NCBI GenBank assembly: GCA_019119775.1
Contig: DWWL01000044.1
Coordinates: 1-64,000, forward strand
DNA from: Candidatus Lachnoclostridium pullistercoris
GTDB taxonomy: Bacteria > Bacillota > Clostridia > Lachnospirales > Lachnospiraceae
DNA length: 64,000 bases
Direction: 5' to 3'
Shown in pieces: positions 53,485 through 62,677 of the stretch. A program made the translations under genes and the position numbers. The notes under the pieces were generated by a model that was given only the letters and a program-made list of their open reading frames with translations, ran no database searches and was not told the DNA's origin. Every line of letters begins with the position of its first letter. Positions within the stretch are counted from its first letter, which is position 1.

Positions 53485-53637
53485 GTAACAGTTCAGACGG
53501 CGGGTAAACAGAGGGGAAAACTGACGTCAAGCTCGCTTGTAAGTAAATTTTCCCCTCTGTTTACACATCGGATGGACATCCGATGCTTCTTGTCCGGCTT
53601 ATTGGCCGGGCAAGAAGATACCCGTCTGAACTGTTAC
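53485..53637. mobile_element. 153-bp multi-hairpin element with 15-bp terminal inverted repeats (MITE/REP-like)
   Basis: Ends GTAACAGTTCAGACG (53485-53499) and CGTCTGAACTGTTAC (53623-53637) are perfect inverted copies. Inside are three hairpins: 17-bp GTAAACAGAGGGGAAAA / its complement (53504-53520, 53548-53564), CATCGGATG/CATCCGATG (53566-53585) and CTTCTTGTCCGGC/GCCGGGCAAGAAG (53586-53617). No ORF and no clear target duplication. One end coincides with the last base of the ATPase stop codon. As RNA it would fold as a closed multi-arm structure. Confidence 0.7.
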
Positions 53638-54623
53638 TATTTTCCGTCGTACAGATGGCAGGCCACCAGATGGCCGCCGCCCACGTCCTTCATCTCCGGC
53701 AGGATCTCGTCGCAGCCCTGGCACTTCTTGAAGCACCGGGAGCTGAAGCGGCATCCCTTCGGCGGATCGATGGGGGTGGGCACATCTCCCGTCAGGATGA
53801 TTCTCTCTTTCTTCTTTGTCACATCCGTGGAAGGGATGGCGGACAGAAGAGCCTGGGTGTAGGGATTTAAAGGATTGTCGTAGATCTCATGCTTTCCGGC
53901 AACCTCCATCAGTTTTCCCAGATACATGACGCCCACCCGGTCGCTGATGTGCTTCACCACGTTTAGGCCGTGGGCGATGAATAAGTAGGTCAGGCCGAAC
54001 TGTTCCTTTAAGTCGTCCAGCAGGTTTAACACCTGGGCCTGAATGGACACGTCCAGAGCAGATACCGGCTCGTCGCAGACGATGAGCTTGGGCTCCACCG
54101 CCAGGGCTCTGGCGATTCCCACTCTCTGGCGCTGGCCGCCGGAGAACTCATGGGGATAGCGGTTTCTCTGGTGATTGGCCAGACCTACGCAGTTTAACAG
54201 GTAAGTCACCCGGTCCTCGATCTGATCCTCCGGAAGCAGGTGGTTGATGCGGATGGGCTCCGCGATAATATCTCCGATGGTCATACGGGGATTTAAGGAG
54301 GCGTAGGGATCCTGGAAGATCAGCTGAATGTCCTTGCAGTACTTCCGTCTCTCCTTGCGGGACAGCTTTGTAAGGTCCACCCCGTTGTAGATGATCTCTC
54401 CCTCCGTGGGGGTATAGAGATCCACCAGCATCTTGCCGATGGTGGACTTTCCGCAGCCGGACTCGCCCACCAGGCCGAAGGCTTCTCCCTTATAAATCTT
54501 GAAGGAAACGTCGTCCACCGCCTTCAGAATGGAGGTGGGTTTCCCGAAAAAGTTGGTTTCAACCGTGAAATATTTCTTCAGGTTTTTTACCTCTAAAAGA
54601 ACTTCTCTCGTCTCTTCGCTCAT
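53637..54623 (-). CDS. Peptide ABC transporter ATP-binding protein (DppF/OppF-like)
   Basis: A 328-residue ATPase with Walker A GESGCGKST, signature FSGGQRQRVG and Walker B LIVCDEPVSALD. The C-terminal oligo_HPY extension has the cysteine cluster CRFSSRCFKKCQGC, which in this family may hold an Fe-S cluster. It pairs with the DppD-like ATPase whose stop codon directly precedes it (TAAATG). Confidence 0.94.
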   Translation of the reverse strand: MSEETREVLLEVKNLKKYFTVETNFFGKPTSILKAVDDVSFKIYKGEAFGLVGESGCGKSTIGKMLVDLYTPTEGEIIYNGVDLTKLSRKERRKYCKDIQLIFQDPYASLNPRMTIGDIIAEPIRINHLLPEDQIEDRVTYLLNCVGLANHQRNRYPHEFSGGQRQRVGIARALAVEPKLIVCDEPVSALDVSIQAQVLNLLDDLKEQFGLTYLFIAHGLNVVKHISDRVGVMYLGKLMEVAGKHEIYDNPLNPYTQALLSAIPSTDVTKKKERIILTGDVPTPIDPPKGCRFSSRCFKKCQGCDEILPEMKDVGGGHLVACHLYDGK

Positions 54624-55604
<981 letters not shown>

Positions 55605-55616
55605 GACGGCTCCTCC

Positions 55617-56510
55617 TTATACTCGTTCTTTCGGATCCAGGGCGTCTCTCAAGCCGTCTCCGAACAGGTTGAAGGCCAGAACGGCCAGGGTAATGGCAAG
55701 TCCCGGGAAGATCAGGGTGTAGGGGGCGGAGAAAATGTAGGTTCTCGCCCGTCCCAGCATATCTCCCCACTCAGACATGGGCGGCTGTACGCCCATGCCC
55801 AGAAAGCCCAGGGCCGCCGTGTCCAGGATAGCCGTGGAGATTCCCAGGGTCGCGCGGACCACAATGGAAGAAATCACGTTGGGCAGGATGTGGCGGAAAA
55901 TGATCCGTCCGTCTGAGTTGCCGATCACCTTCGCCGCCGCCACATAGTCATTCTCCTTTACGGAAAGAATAGAGCTGCGGACAATGCGGGCGTACTCCGG
56001 AATGGAAACAGTTCCGATGGCGATGACCGCCTTGTCCAGTCCCTTTCCCAGAGCTGCCATCAGAGTGATGGCAAGCAGGATGGAGGGAATGGAGAGCATG
56101 ATGTCCATACATCTCATGATAAAGCCGTCGATCTTGCCGCCGAAATATCCGGCCACCGATCCCAGGATGGTTCCGATCACCAGGGAGAAGGCCACGGCAG
56201 AAAGACCTACCAGCAGAGAGACCTTCGTTCCGGACAGCACGCGGGAGAAGATGTCGCGTCCCAGCTGATCCGTGCCGAACCAGTACTCTGCGCAGGGTTT
56301 TACGAAGGTGTGGGCCATGTCGGAATACTCCGGGTCATAGGGAGCCAGCAGGTCCCCGAAAATGGCCAGGAAAATGAGAATCACAATGACCACCAGCCCG
56401 GCCAGGGCCGCCTTGTTTTTCTTTAAGGTGTCCCACATGACCTTTAACTGGGACTCCGGTTTCTCGATGACCTCTCCGGCCACCACTTCTGTGCGTTTTT
56501 TCTTTGCCAT
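55617..56510 (-). CDS. Peptide ABC transporter permease (DppC/OppC-like)
   Basis: A 297-residue inner-membrane permease with six helices. An N-terminal cytoplasmic stretch precedes the first helix, as in OppC. The EAA-type coupling loop appears around AAKVIGNSDGRIIFRHILPN. Its ribosome binding site GGAGG lies in the end of the upstream permease gene. Confidence 0.93.
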   Translation of the reverse strand: MAKKKRTEVVAGEVIEKPESQLKVMWDTLKKNKAALAGLVVIVILIFLAIFGDLLAPYDPEYSDMAHTFVKPCAEYWFGTDQLGRDIFSRVLSGTKVSLLVGLSAVAFSLVIGTILGSVAGYFGGKIDGFIMRCMDIMLSIPSILLAITLMAALGKGLDKAVIAIGTVSIPEYARIVRSSILSVKENDYVAAAKVIGNSDGRIIFRHILPNVISSIVVRATLGISTAILDTAALGFLGMGVQPPMSEWGDMLGRARTYIFSAPYTLIFPGLAITLAVLAFNLFGDGLRDALDPKERV

Positions 56511-56513
56511 GGC

Positions 56514-57530
56514 TTACGCCTCCTTTCCTGAATATTTAATTCTGGGATCGAGGAAGGCGTATACCACGTCCACGATCAGATTCATCAAAACGAAGATCAC
56601 GGCAATGAGCAGAACCACGCCCTGCACCACAGGGAAGTCTGACTTCATGATGCACTGCACCGTGTAGTTGCCGATTCCGGGCCAGGAGTACACAGACTCC
56701 GTCAGCACGGCTCCGCCGAGCAGGGATCCCAACTGCAGGCCGATGACGGTGGCCACGGGCAGCATGGCGTTTCTCAGGGCGTGACGGCGGTTTACTTTTC
56801 CCTCCGGAACACCCTTCGCCCTTGCGGTGCGGATATAGTCCTGATTTAAGGTTTCCAGCATGCTGGAACGGGTCATTCTGGCGATGATAGCCATGGAATA
56901 AAGGCTCAAGGTCACGGCCGGAAGCACCAGGTGCTGAAGCACGTCCTTTAATGCCTCCCAGTCTCCCGCCAGGATGCTGTCAATGATCATAAAGCCCGTC
57001 ACCGTATCGGGCCTCAGGGCCGGGTTTACTCTTCCTGTGGACGGCAGCCAGTGAAGAGTGCCGGAGAACAGGATGATCAGCATGATGCCCAGCCAGAAGA
57101 TCGGAATGGACACGCCCACCAGGGAGAGGAGCATGCCTCCGTTGTCAAAAATCGAGTTTTTGTGGACGGCGGATACGACGCCCACCGCAATTCCCAGCAC
57201 CGAGGCCAGGATGATGGCTACGACGGCCAGCTCCACCGTAGCCGGGAAACGGGACATGATCTCGTCCACCACCGGCGTCTTGGTGTAGTAGGAAGTTCCC
57301 AGGTCACCGGTGAAAGCTCCTTTTATGAAGTCCACATACTGGACTACCACCGGGTCATTCAGGCCGTTGGCCTCTCTCCACGCGTCCATGCTCTCCTGGG
57401 TGGCATGCTGTCCCAGCACGATGGGAGCCGGGTCAGGCGCGCAGACACGCATCAGGAAGAATACAATCAGCGACACCCCAAACAGTACCGGGATGAGCAG
57501 GAGCAGTCTCTTCACAATGTACTTTATCAT
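56514..57530 (-). CDS. Peptide ABC transporter permease (DppB/OppB-like)
   Basis: A 338-residue permease beginning MIKYIVKRLLLLIPVLFGVS, typical of DppB/OppB, with six helices and the coupling loop TARAKGVPEGKVNRRHALRNAMLP. It forms the translocation pore with the DppC-like subunit. Separated from the binding-protein gene upstream by 190 bp with two hairpins. Confidence 0.94.
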   Translation of the reverse strand: MIKYIVKRLLLLIPVLFGVSLIVFFLMRVCAPDPAPIVLGQHATQESMDAWREANGLNDPVVVQYVDFIKGAFTGDLGTSYYTKTPVVDEIMSRFPATVELAVVAIILASVLGIAVGVVSAVHKNSIFDNGGMLLSLVGVSIPIFWLGIMLIILFSGTLHWLPSTGRVNPALRPDTVTGFMIIDSILAGDWEALKDVLQHLVLPAVTLSLYSMAIIARMTRSSMLETLNQDYIRTARAKGVPEGKVNRRHALRNAMLPVATVIGLQLGSLLGGAVLTESVYSWPGIGNYTVQCIMKSDFPVVQGVVLLIAVIFVLMNLIVDVVYAFLDPRIKYSGKEA

Positions 57531-57610
57531 CTTATCTACCTCTTTCTTCTTTTTGTTTTCATGGGGAACAATTCATTTCTGAACCGGCCATCCCCTTCCT
57601 GGCTCAGAAA

Positions 57611-57694
57611 CGGACTGTTCCCCCGGAACCGTCCGGAGTATCCTTTCGTCCCATAGACACCCATAAAGGGCAGATTGCTCTGCCCTTATGGTGT
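57611..57694 (-). other. Two hairpins between binding-protein and permease genes
   Basis: CGGACTGTTCC / GGAACCGTCCG (57611-57635) and CCATAAAGGGCAGA / TCTGCCCTTATGG with flanking ACAC/GTGT (57657-57694). No T run follows on the minus strand. Such hairpins commonly protect the abundant binding-protein mRNA and reduce read-through into permease genes. Confidence 0.7.
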
Positions 57695-57721
57695 AAATGC
57701 CAGTTCCTCGCTGTCAGTCTA

Positions 57722-59377
57722 TCAGTTTTTGTAAGTGTGGCTCAGGTACGTGTTGCCGGTCGGATGATAGATGAAGTTCTGTACGTTGCTGAGATAGCCG
57801 GCCAGGTTCTCCTGGTGGGAAATCAGCAGCCATACATTCTCGTCCGCAACCTTCTGCTCCATCTCTGCGTAAGCGGCGTTTCTCTCATCTCCGTTGGGAA
57901 GAGAAGCTGCGTCAGAGAGCATCTGATTGAATTCCTCGTCGTGGTACTGTGCCACGTTCATCTCAATGTCATCAGAAGCAAGCAGATTTAAGAAGTTGTC
58001 CGGGTCGCCGTTGTCGCCGATCCATCCGTACAGACATACGTCGTAGTCGCCGGTTCCGATCTTCTCCTTGTAGGTGGTCCAGTCATAAGCGTCGATGGTG
58101 CAGTTTACGCCAACCTTTGCCCAGTAGCCCTGGATTGCCTCTGCCAGAGTCTGTCCGGTAGCGGTGTTGTAAGGTCTGGGGTTGGTGTAGGCCAGCATGT
58201 GGATCTCGGTAACGCCCTTCTCCTCAAGCACCTGCTTCGCATCTTCCGGATCGTACTGGGTCTGGGTCACGTCTGCGCTGTAGCCCGGAACGAAGGAAGG
58301 AAGAATGGTGGTCGCCTCTGTTGCGTAGCCTCTGTAAAGGCTCTGTACCAGCTCCGGTACGTTCACAGCCTCGCTGAGAGCTCTTCTCACATCCGGATCG
58401 TCCAGCTTCTGGGTGTTGTAGCCCAGGTAGTTGATGTTCATTCCCTCGGTCTTGTTTAACAGACAGCCGGCAGCGGTGATCTGATCCACCACGTTGGCGT
58501 CGATGCCGTCAATGATGTCAACCTCGCCGTTGGTGAGAGCCACCACGCGGGCGGAGTTGTCCGTGATGGTACGGAACACGATCTCCTTGGCAACGCCCTT
58601 GTCTCCCCAGTAATCTTCGTTTCTCTCCAGCACAACAGCCTCGTTCTTGTCCCATCTCACGAACTTGTAGGGACCGGTTCCGCAGGGAGCCTCGTTTAAG
58701 TTGTTGCCGGCAGCCTCACAGGCAGTGGGGCTTACCATGGGAGCACCTAAAGACATGGCCAGGTTGTTTAAGAAGGGAGTGCTGGCCTTACTCAGCACGA
58801 TCTCTACCGTGTAGTCGTCGATGACGTTGCATGCAGCCACATCGCCGAACACGAAGTCTGCGTACAGCATGTCGGACGTCTTGTTCACCGTCTGACGGTC
58901 GATGTTGTACTTCACTGCTTCCGCGTTGAAATCAGTGCCGTCGTGGAACTTTACACCCTGTCTTAAGTGGAAGGTGTAGGTCAGTCCATCGTCGCTGATG
59001 TCCCAGGACTCTGCCAGACAGGGCTCCACCTCGGTGTTGGAATCGCCGAACTTGGTCAGGCCCTCATACATCTGTACGATGGGCTTGGAAGACTCGCCGT
59101 CGTCCACCAGAGCCGGGTCCAGACCTCTCGGGTCTGCGCCCTGAGCATATGTAAGAGTCTGCTCCCGGTCCACATCCTCCGGAACCTCAGCAAACTCCGT
59201 CAGGTTCTCCGCCGCCTGCGCTGTCTGCGCCTCGCTGCTTTCTTCCGCGGTGCTGCCGCCCTCTTCAGAGGACTGAGCAGCCGTGGTGTCTGTTGTGGAG
59301 CTGCCTCCGCCGCAGCCGGATAATACGGCAGCCGTCATGGCAGTACACAGCAGTACGCTGGCTAATTTCTTTTTCAT
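57722..59377 (-). CDS. Peptide ABC transporter substrate-binding lipoprotein, first copy
   Basis: 551 residues from ATG 59377 (MKKKLASVLL), with AAGGAGG 7 nt upstream; the track start 59404 lacks this. Signal peptide with lipobox VLSGC, Ser/Thr/Glu linker, then an SBP_bac_5 domain. Most of the mature sequence matches the copy at 51697, including long identical stretches such as NTATGQTLAEAIQGYWAKVG. First gene of the transporter operon under a strong promoter. Peptide specificity unknown. Confidence 0.93.
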   Translation of the reverse strand: MKKKLASVLLCTAMTAAVLSGCGGGSSTTDTTAAQSSEEGGSTAEESSEAQTAQAAENLTEFAEVPEDVDREQTLTYAQGADPRGLDPALVDDGESSKPIVQMYEGLTKFGDSNTEVEPCLAESWDISDDGLTYTFHLRQGVKFHDGTDFNAEAVKYNIDRQTVNKTSDMLYADFVFGDVAACNVIDDYTVEIVLSKASTPFLNNLAMSLGAPMVSPTACEAAGNNLNEAPCGTGPYKFVRWDKNEAVVLERNEDYWGDKGVAKEIVFRTITDNSARVVALTNGEVDIIDGIDANVVDQITAAGCLLNKTEGMNINYLGYNTQKLDDPDVRRALSEAVNVPELVQSLYRGYATEATTILPSFVPGYSADVTQTQYDPEDAKQVLEEKGVTEIHMLAYTNPRPYNTATGQTLAEAIQGYWAKVGVNCTIDAYDWTTYKEKIGTGDYDVCLYGWIGDNGDPDNFLNLLASDDIEMNVAQYHDEEFNQMLSDAASLPNGDERNAAYAEMEQKVADENVWLLISHQENLAGYLSNVQNFIYHPTGNTYLSHTYKN

Positions 59378-59472
59378 AATAGCTCCTCCTTTTCCAATTT
59401 CCATTCCCGACCAGGCAGCATCCCGCTACTACTTTAATGAGCCAATGTGCCAAATCTGCAATGTTGAAGCTG

Positions 59473-59501
59473 ATTATAGCCCGAATCTGAATAAATTACA
59501 A
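59473..59501 (-). promoter_or_regulatory. Promoter of the peptide transporter operon
   Basis: Minus strand TTGTAA, 17 nt, TATAAT. The 5' untranslated region would be about 90 nt. No sigma-54 type boxes fit here. Confidence 0.82.
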
Positions 59502-59625
59502 CTATTTTTTATAAAAACTTTATTTTTTATCATAAACATACAAGGAACTTCCTTATTTTCGCCATATTTCGGCGTTTTTTCCATGTGATCAGATGTCCGC
59601 GCACCAAAGACATTCCAGGCAGATG

Positions 59626-59650
59626 AAAAGTGTGCGCAAGAAGCGCACAC
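59626..59650 (-). terminator. Terminator after proA
   Basis: GTGTGCGC / GCGCACAC, 8 bp with a 5-nt loop, followed on the minus strand by TTTT. It separates the proline operon from the peptide transporter promoter. Confidence 0.78.
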
Positions 59651-59662
59651 CTCACCTGTCTC

Positions 59663-60907
59663 CTACGGCCTTACCTGTCCGTCGCCGCAGATCACATATT
59701 TGATGGTAGTCAGCTCCCTAAGACCCATGGGCCCCCTGGCGTGGAGCTTCTGGGTGCTGATGCCGATCTCCGCCCCGAAGCCGAACTCCGCCCCGTCGGT
59801 AAAGCGGGTGGAGGCGTTGACGTACACTGCCGCAGAGTCGATCTCGTCCAGGAACCGCTTGGCGTTTGCATAATCTTTCGTGATGATGGCCTCGGAATGG
59901 CCGGTGCTGTAGCGGTTGATGTGGTCGATGGCCTCGTCCAGGCTGTCCACCAGCTTGACGGAGAGGATGTAGTCCAGATATTCCGTTCCCCAGTCCTCCT
60001 CAGCGGCAGGAACGATCCCCTCTGCCAGGCGGCAGCTCTCCTCGTCCCCCCGGATCTCCACCTGCTTCTCATCCAGCTTCTTTTTTAACAGAGGGAGAAA
60101 TTCCGCCGCAATGCTTCTGTGGACCACCAGGGATTCACAGGCGTTGCAGACCCCGATCCTCTGGGTCTTGGCGTTGTAGATGATATCCAGGGCCATCTGG
60201 AAATCGGCGGAGGCATCCACGTAAATGTGGCAGTTGCCGGTTCCCGTCTCGATGACGGGCACAGTGCTGTTCTCCACCACCGTGCGGATCAGCCCGGCGC
60301 TTCCCCTGGGGATGAGCACGTCCAGGTAGCCGTTTAAGCGCATCAGTTCTCTCGCACTCTCCCTGCCCGTGTCGGAGATCAGCTGCACGGCATCCTCCGG
60401 CAGACCGGCGCTCTTAAGTCCCTCTCTGATGGCCTTCACAATGGCCAGATTGGACTGGATGGCATCGCTTCCGCCCTTTAAGATCACTGCGTTTCCCGAC
60501 TTGAAGCAGAGGCCGAAGGCGTCTGCCGTCACGTTGGGGCGGGCCTCATAGATGATGCCGATGACCCCCAGGGGAACTCTCTTCTTCCCGATGAGCAGGC
60601 CGTTGGGGCGGCGCTTCATGGATTCCACCTCCCCGATGGGGTCCTCCAAGGCTGCCACACTTTTAAATCCATCCGCCATGGCCTCCACCCGGGAGGCGGT
60701 CAGGCGCAGGCGGTCCACCATGCCGGGCTTCATCCCCCTGGCCTCCGCCTCCCTCACATCCGCCTCATTGGCCTCCAGAATCTGTCTCTGGCTGGCGGAC
60801 AAAGCGTCAGCCGCCGCCAAAAGACCCCTGTTTTTTTCCTCCTGTCCCAGTTTTCCCATCAGACGGGACACTTTCTTTGCCTTTGCTCCCATTTCTGTCA
60901 GATTCAT
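59663..60907 (-). CDS. proA: Gamma-glutamyl phosphate reductase
   Basis: A 414-residue NADPH enzyme making glutamate-5-semialdehyde, the second step of proline synthesis. The catalytic Cys is in [13 protein letters not shown] (about 250), and the aldehyde-dehydrogenase-like segment EARPNVT is present. Partner proB is encoded two genes upstream. Overlaps the 5-formyl-THF cyclo-ligase gene by 4 bp. Confidence 0.96.
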   Translation of the reverse strand: MNLTEMGAKAKKVSRLMGKLGQEEKNRGLLAAADALSASQRQILEANEADVREAEARGMKPGMVDRLRLTASRVEAMADGFKSVAALEDPIGEVESMKRRPNGLLIGKKRVPLGVIGIIYEARPNVTADAFGLCFKSGNAVILKGGSDAIQSNLAIVKAIREGLKSAGLPEDAVQLISDTGRESARELMRLNGYLDVLIPRGSAGLIRTVVENSTVPVIETGTGNCHIYVDASADFQMALDIIYNAKTQRIGVCNACESLVVHRSIAAEFLPLLKKKLDEKQVEIRGDEESCRLAEGIVPAAEEDWGTEYLDYILSVKLVDSLDEAIDHINRYSTGHSEAIITKDYANAKRFLDEIDSAAVYVNASTRFTDGAEFGFGAEIGISTQKLHARGPMGLRELTTIKYVICGDGQVRP

Positions 60908-61518
60908 ATCAAATTCCCCTTTCTCCTCGCGGCAGTCCCAAAGCTGTCTTCTTTTTTCCCGTTTTCCAAAGTGCGGCCGCAGTCATGGATCTGTTTTTCC
61001 GTGACCACCCAGTCCATCCTTCTGTCATGGGCCTCCAGCCTCAAAGGCTCTGTGACCTGAAACTCAAAGCAGAAGCCCACTGCCGGGTGGTCCGGCTCTC
61101 TGTCAAAAAATCGGTCGTAAAAACCGGCGCCGTAGCCGGCCCGGCCTCCTTCCCGGTCAAACGCCAGGCCCGGAGTCACCACAGGGGCGTCCGGCCAGTA
61201 CACCGGCTCGCCGCAGCGCGGCTCCCGGATCCCCATGCTCCCCGGCAGAAGGTCCTCCATCTCCGCCTCGTAAAAGGCGATGTCCTTTCCCTCCACCCGG
61301 GGAAATGCCACCCGCACTCCCGCTTTTTTCAGAAGCTTTGCCAACGGACCGGTCCCCATCTCAGAGGGAAGGTCCGCATAGCAGAGCACTTTTTCGCAGC
61401 CGGCCAGCAGGCGCAGCGCCTGGTTTGCCGCCGCCAGACTCTTTTCTTCCTTTTCCTCCGGCGTCAGGCGGCTCCTTAAAGAGCGGATCCTGGCCCGCGC
61501 TTCATCCTTTTCCAGCAT
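60904..61518 (-). CDS. 5-formyltetrahydrofolate cyclo-ligase
   Basis: A 204-residue enzyme returning 5-formyl-THF to 5,10-methenyl-THF with ATP. The family signature appears as [11 protein letters not shown] (usually G-GGGYYDR), with upstream LPSEMGT and the basic RSLRSRL N-terminus. The C-terminus is slightly longer and polar. Placement between proline genes is common in clostridia and implies no direct pathway link. Confidence 0.88.
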   Translation of the reverse strand: MLEKDEARARIRSLRSRLTPEEKEEKSLAAANQALRLLAGCEKVLCYADLPSEMGTGPLAKLLKKAGVRVAFPRVEGKDIAFYEAEMEDLLPGSMGIREPRCGEPVYWPDAPVVTPGLAFDREGGRAGYGAGFYDRFFDREPDHPAVGFCFEFQVTEPLRLEAHDRRMDWVVTEKQIHDCGRTLENGKKEDSFGTAARRKGNLI

Positions 61519-61573
61519 ATGATACGTCCTTTGCTTTTTACAGGCTCATTGCTTTTTATCGATCCTTTGCCCT

Positions 61574-61795
61574 TTATACGTCTTTTATCCCGCCAAACTT
61601 CCTGCCCAGGTCGGTGACGGACCCGTCCTTTTCCACGATGGAAATGTTGTTTAAATGGCCTCTCAGGCTTTCCCGGATGGCGGTGACGTACTCTTTGCGC
61701 AGTCTGGCCTGCTCCTCCTTCTCTTCCTCGGTCAGTCCCACGGACTGGGACTTGTGGTACAGTGTGTTGATGCGGTCAATGTCTTCCTGTCTCAT
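61574..61795 (-). CDS. DUF896 (YnzC) family small protein
   Basis: A 73-residue helical protein: two helices at residues 1-45 with the motif INTLYHKSQSVGLTEEEKEEQARLRKEY, then a short tail. In B. subtilis ynzC is in the SOS-induced yneA operon; here it lies in the proline operon with no SOS box seen. Function unknown. Confidence 0.88.
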   Translation of the reverse strand: MRQEDIDRINTLYHKSQSVGLTEEEKEEQARLRKEYVTAIRESLRGHLNNISIVEKDGSVTDLGRKFGGIKDV

Positions 61796-61822
61796 GATCC
61801 CTTCCTCCTTCTCTCCCTGACG

Positions 61823-62677
61823 TCAATATTCATTGGTAATATAATGGATCAGGTCAAAATCCAGATTTTCGTGGGCGAGGAAGAGGGTTCCCTTTTCCTC
61901 CCCGGCCACAATATCCTCCACGATCTCCACGGAATCGCCGTTGGCGATGACCATGTCCGATCCGGCGTCGGTGGCGATCCTGGCCGCGGCCAGCTTGGCT
62001 GCCATGCCGCCGGTCCCCACGTCGCTCCCCGTGGTGCTCTTTCCCATCTGCATCAGCTCGGGCGTGATCCACTCCACCAGGCTGATAAATCTGGCGTCCG
62101 GGTGGGTCTTGGGATCGTCTGAGTACAAGCCGTCGATATCTGAGAGCAGGATCAGCAGATCTGCCCCGATCAGGGCCGCCACGATGGCGGAGAGACGGTC
62201 ATTGTCGCCGAACTGGATCTCGTGGGTGGATACAGTGTCGTTTTCATTGACGATGGGGATGGTCCCCAGCTTTAACAGCTCGTCAAATGTATTCTGCGCA
62301 TTGTAGCGGGAATCGTCCACGATGATGGTATTCTTTGTGAGCAGCACCTGGGCGGCCGTCTGGTTGTACTCGGAAAACAGCTTCTGGTAAACCATCATCA
62401 GACGGGCCTGGCCAACGGCGGCGTACGCCTGCTTTTCCGACACGGTCTCCGGCTTTTTGCGGTTTCCCAGGGCCTGCCGCCCCGCGGCGATGGCGCCGGA
62501 GGACACCAGCACCACCTCTTTTCCCTGGCCCTTCAGATCGCTGATGACCCGCACCAGCTTTTCAATCTTCATCAGATTTAAATCCCCTGTCTCCCTGTGG
62601 GTCAGAGAGGAGGAGCCGATTTTGATCACAATCCTCTTTTTGTCTTTTAAATGCTCTTTTCTCATGTCTTTGTTCAT
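61823..62677 (-). CDS. proB: Glutamate 5-kinase, short form
   Basis: A 284-residue kinase phosphorylating glutamate for proline synthesis. Motifs include KIGSSSLT, SSGAIAAGR and GTGGMAAKL. It lacks the C-terminal PUA domain of the 367-residue E. coli enzyme, as do many clostridial ProB. AAGGAG precedes the ATG, which overlaps the upstream stop as ATGA. Confidence 0.95.
   Translation of the reverse strand: MNKDMRKEHLKDKKRIVIKIGSSSLTHRETGDLNLMKIEKLVRVISDLKGQGKEVVLVSSGAIAAGRQALGNRKKPETVSEKQAYAAVGQARLMMVYQKLFSEYNQTAAQVLLTKNTIIVDDSRYNAQNTFDELLKLGTIPIVNENDTVSTHEIQFGDNDRLSAIVAALIGADLLILLSDIDGLYSDDPKTHPDARFISLVEWITPELMQMGKSTTGSDVGTGGMAAKLAAARIATDAGSDMVIANGDSVEIVEDIVAGEEKGTLFLAHENLDFDLIHYITNEY

Noticed and set aside
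53476-53646. Target-site duplication around the multi-hairpin element
   Set aside because: Flanks differ (TTGTCC versus TATTTT), so insertion by transposition is not shown by this copy.
59420-59460. Second sigma-54 promoter upstream of the first binding protein (TGGCACATTGGCTC)
   Set aside because: The -24 half is good but no GC lies at the required -12 distance; a clear sigma-A promoter exists at 59473-59501.
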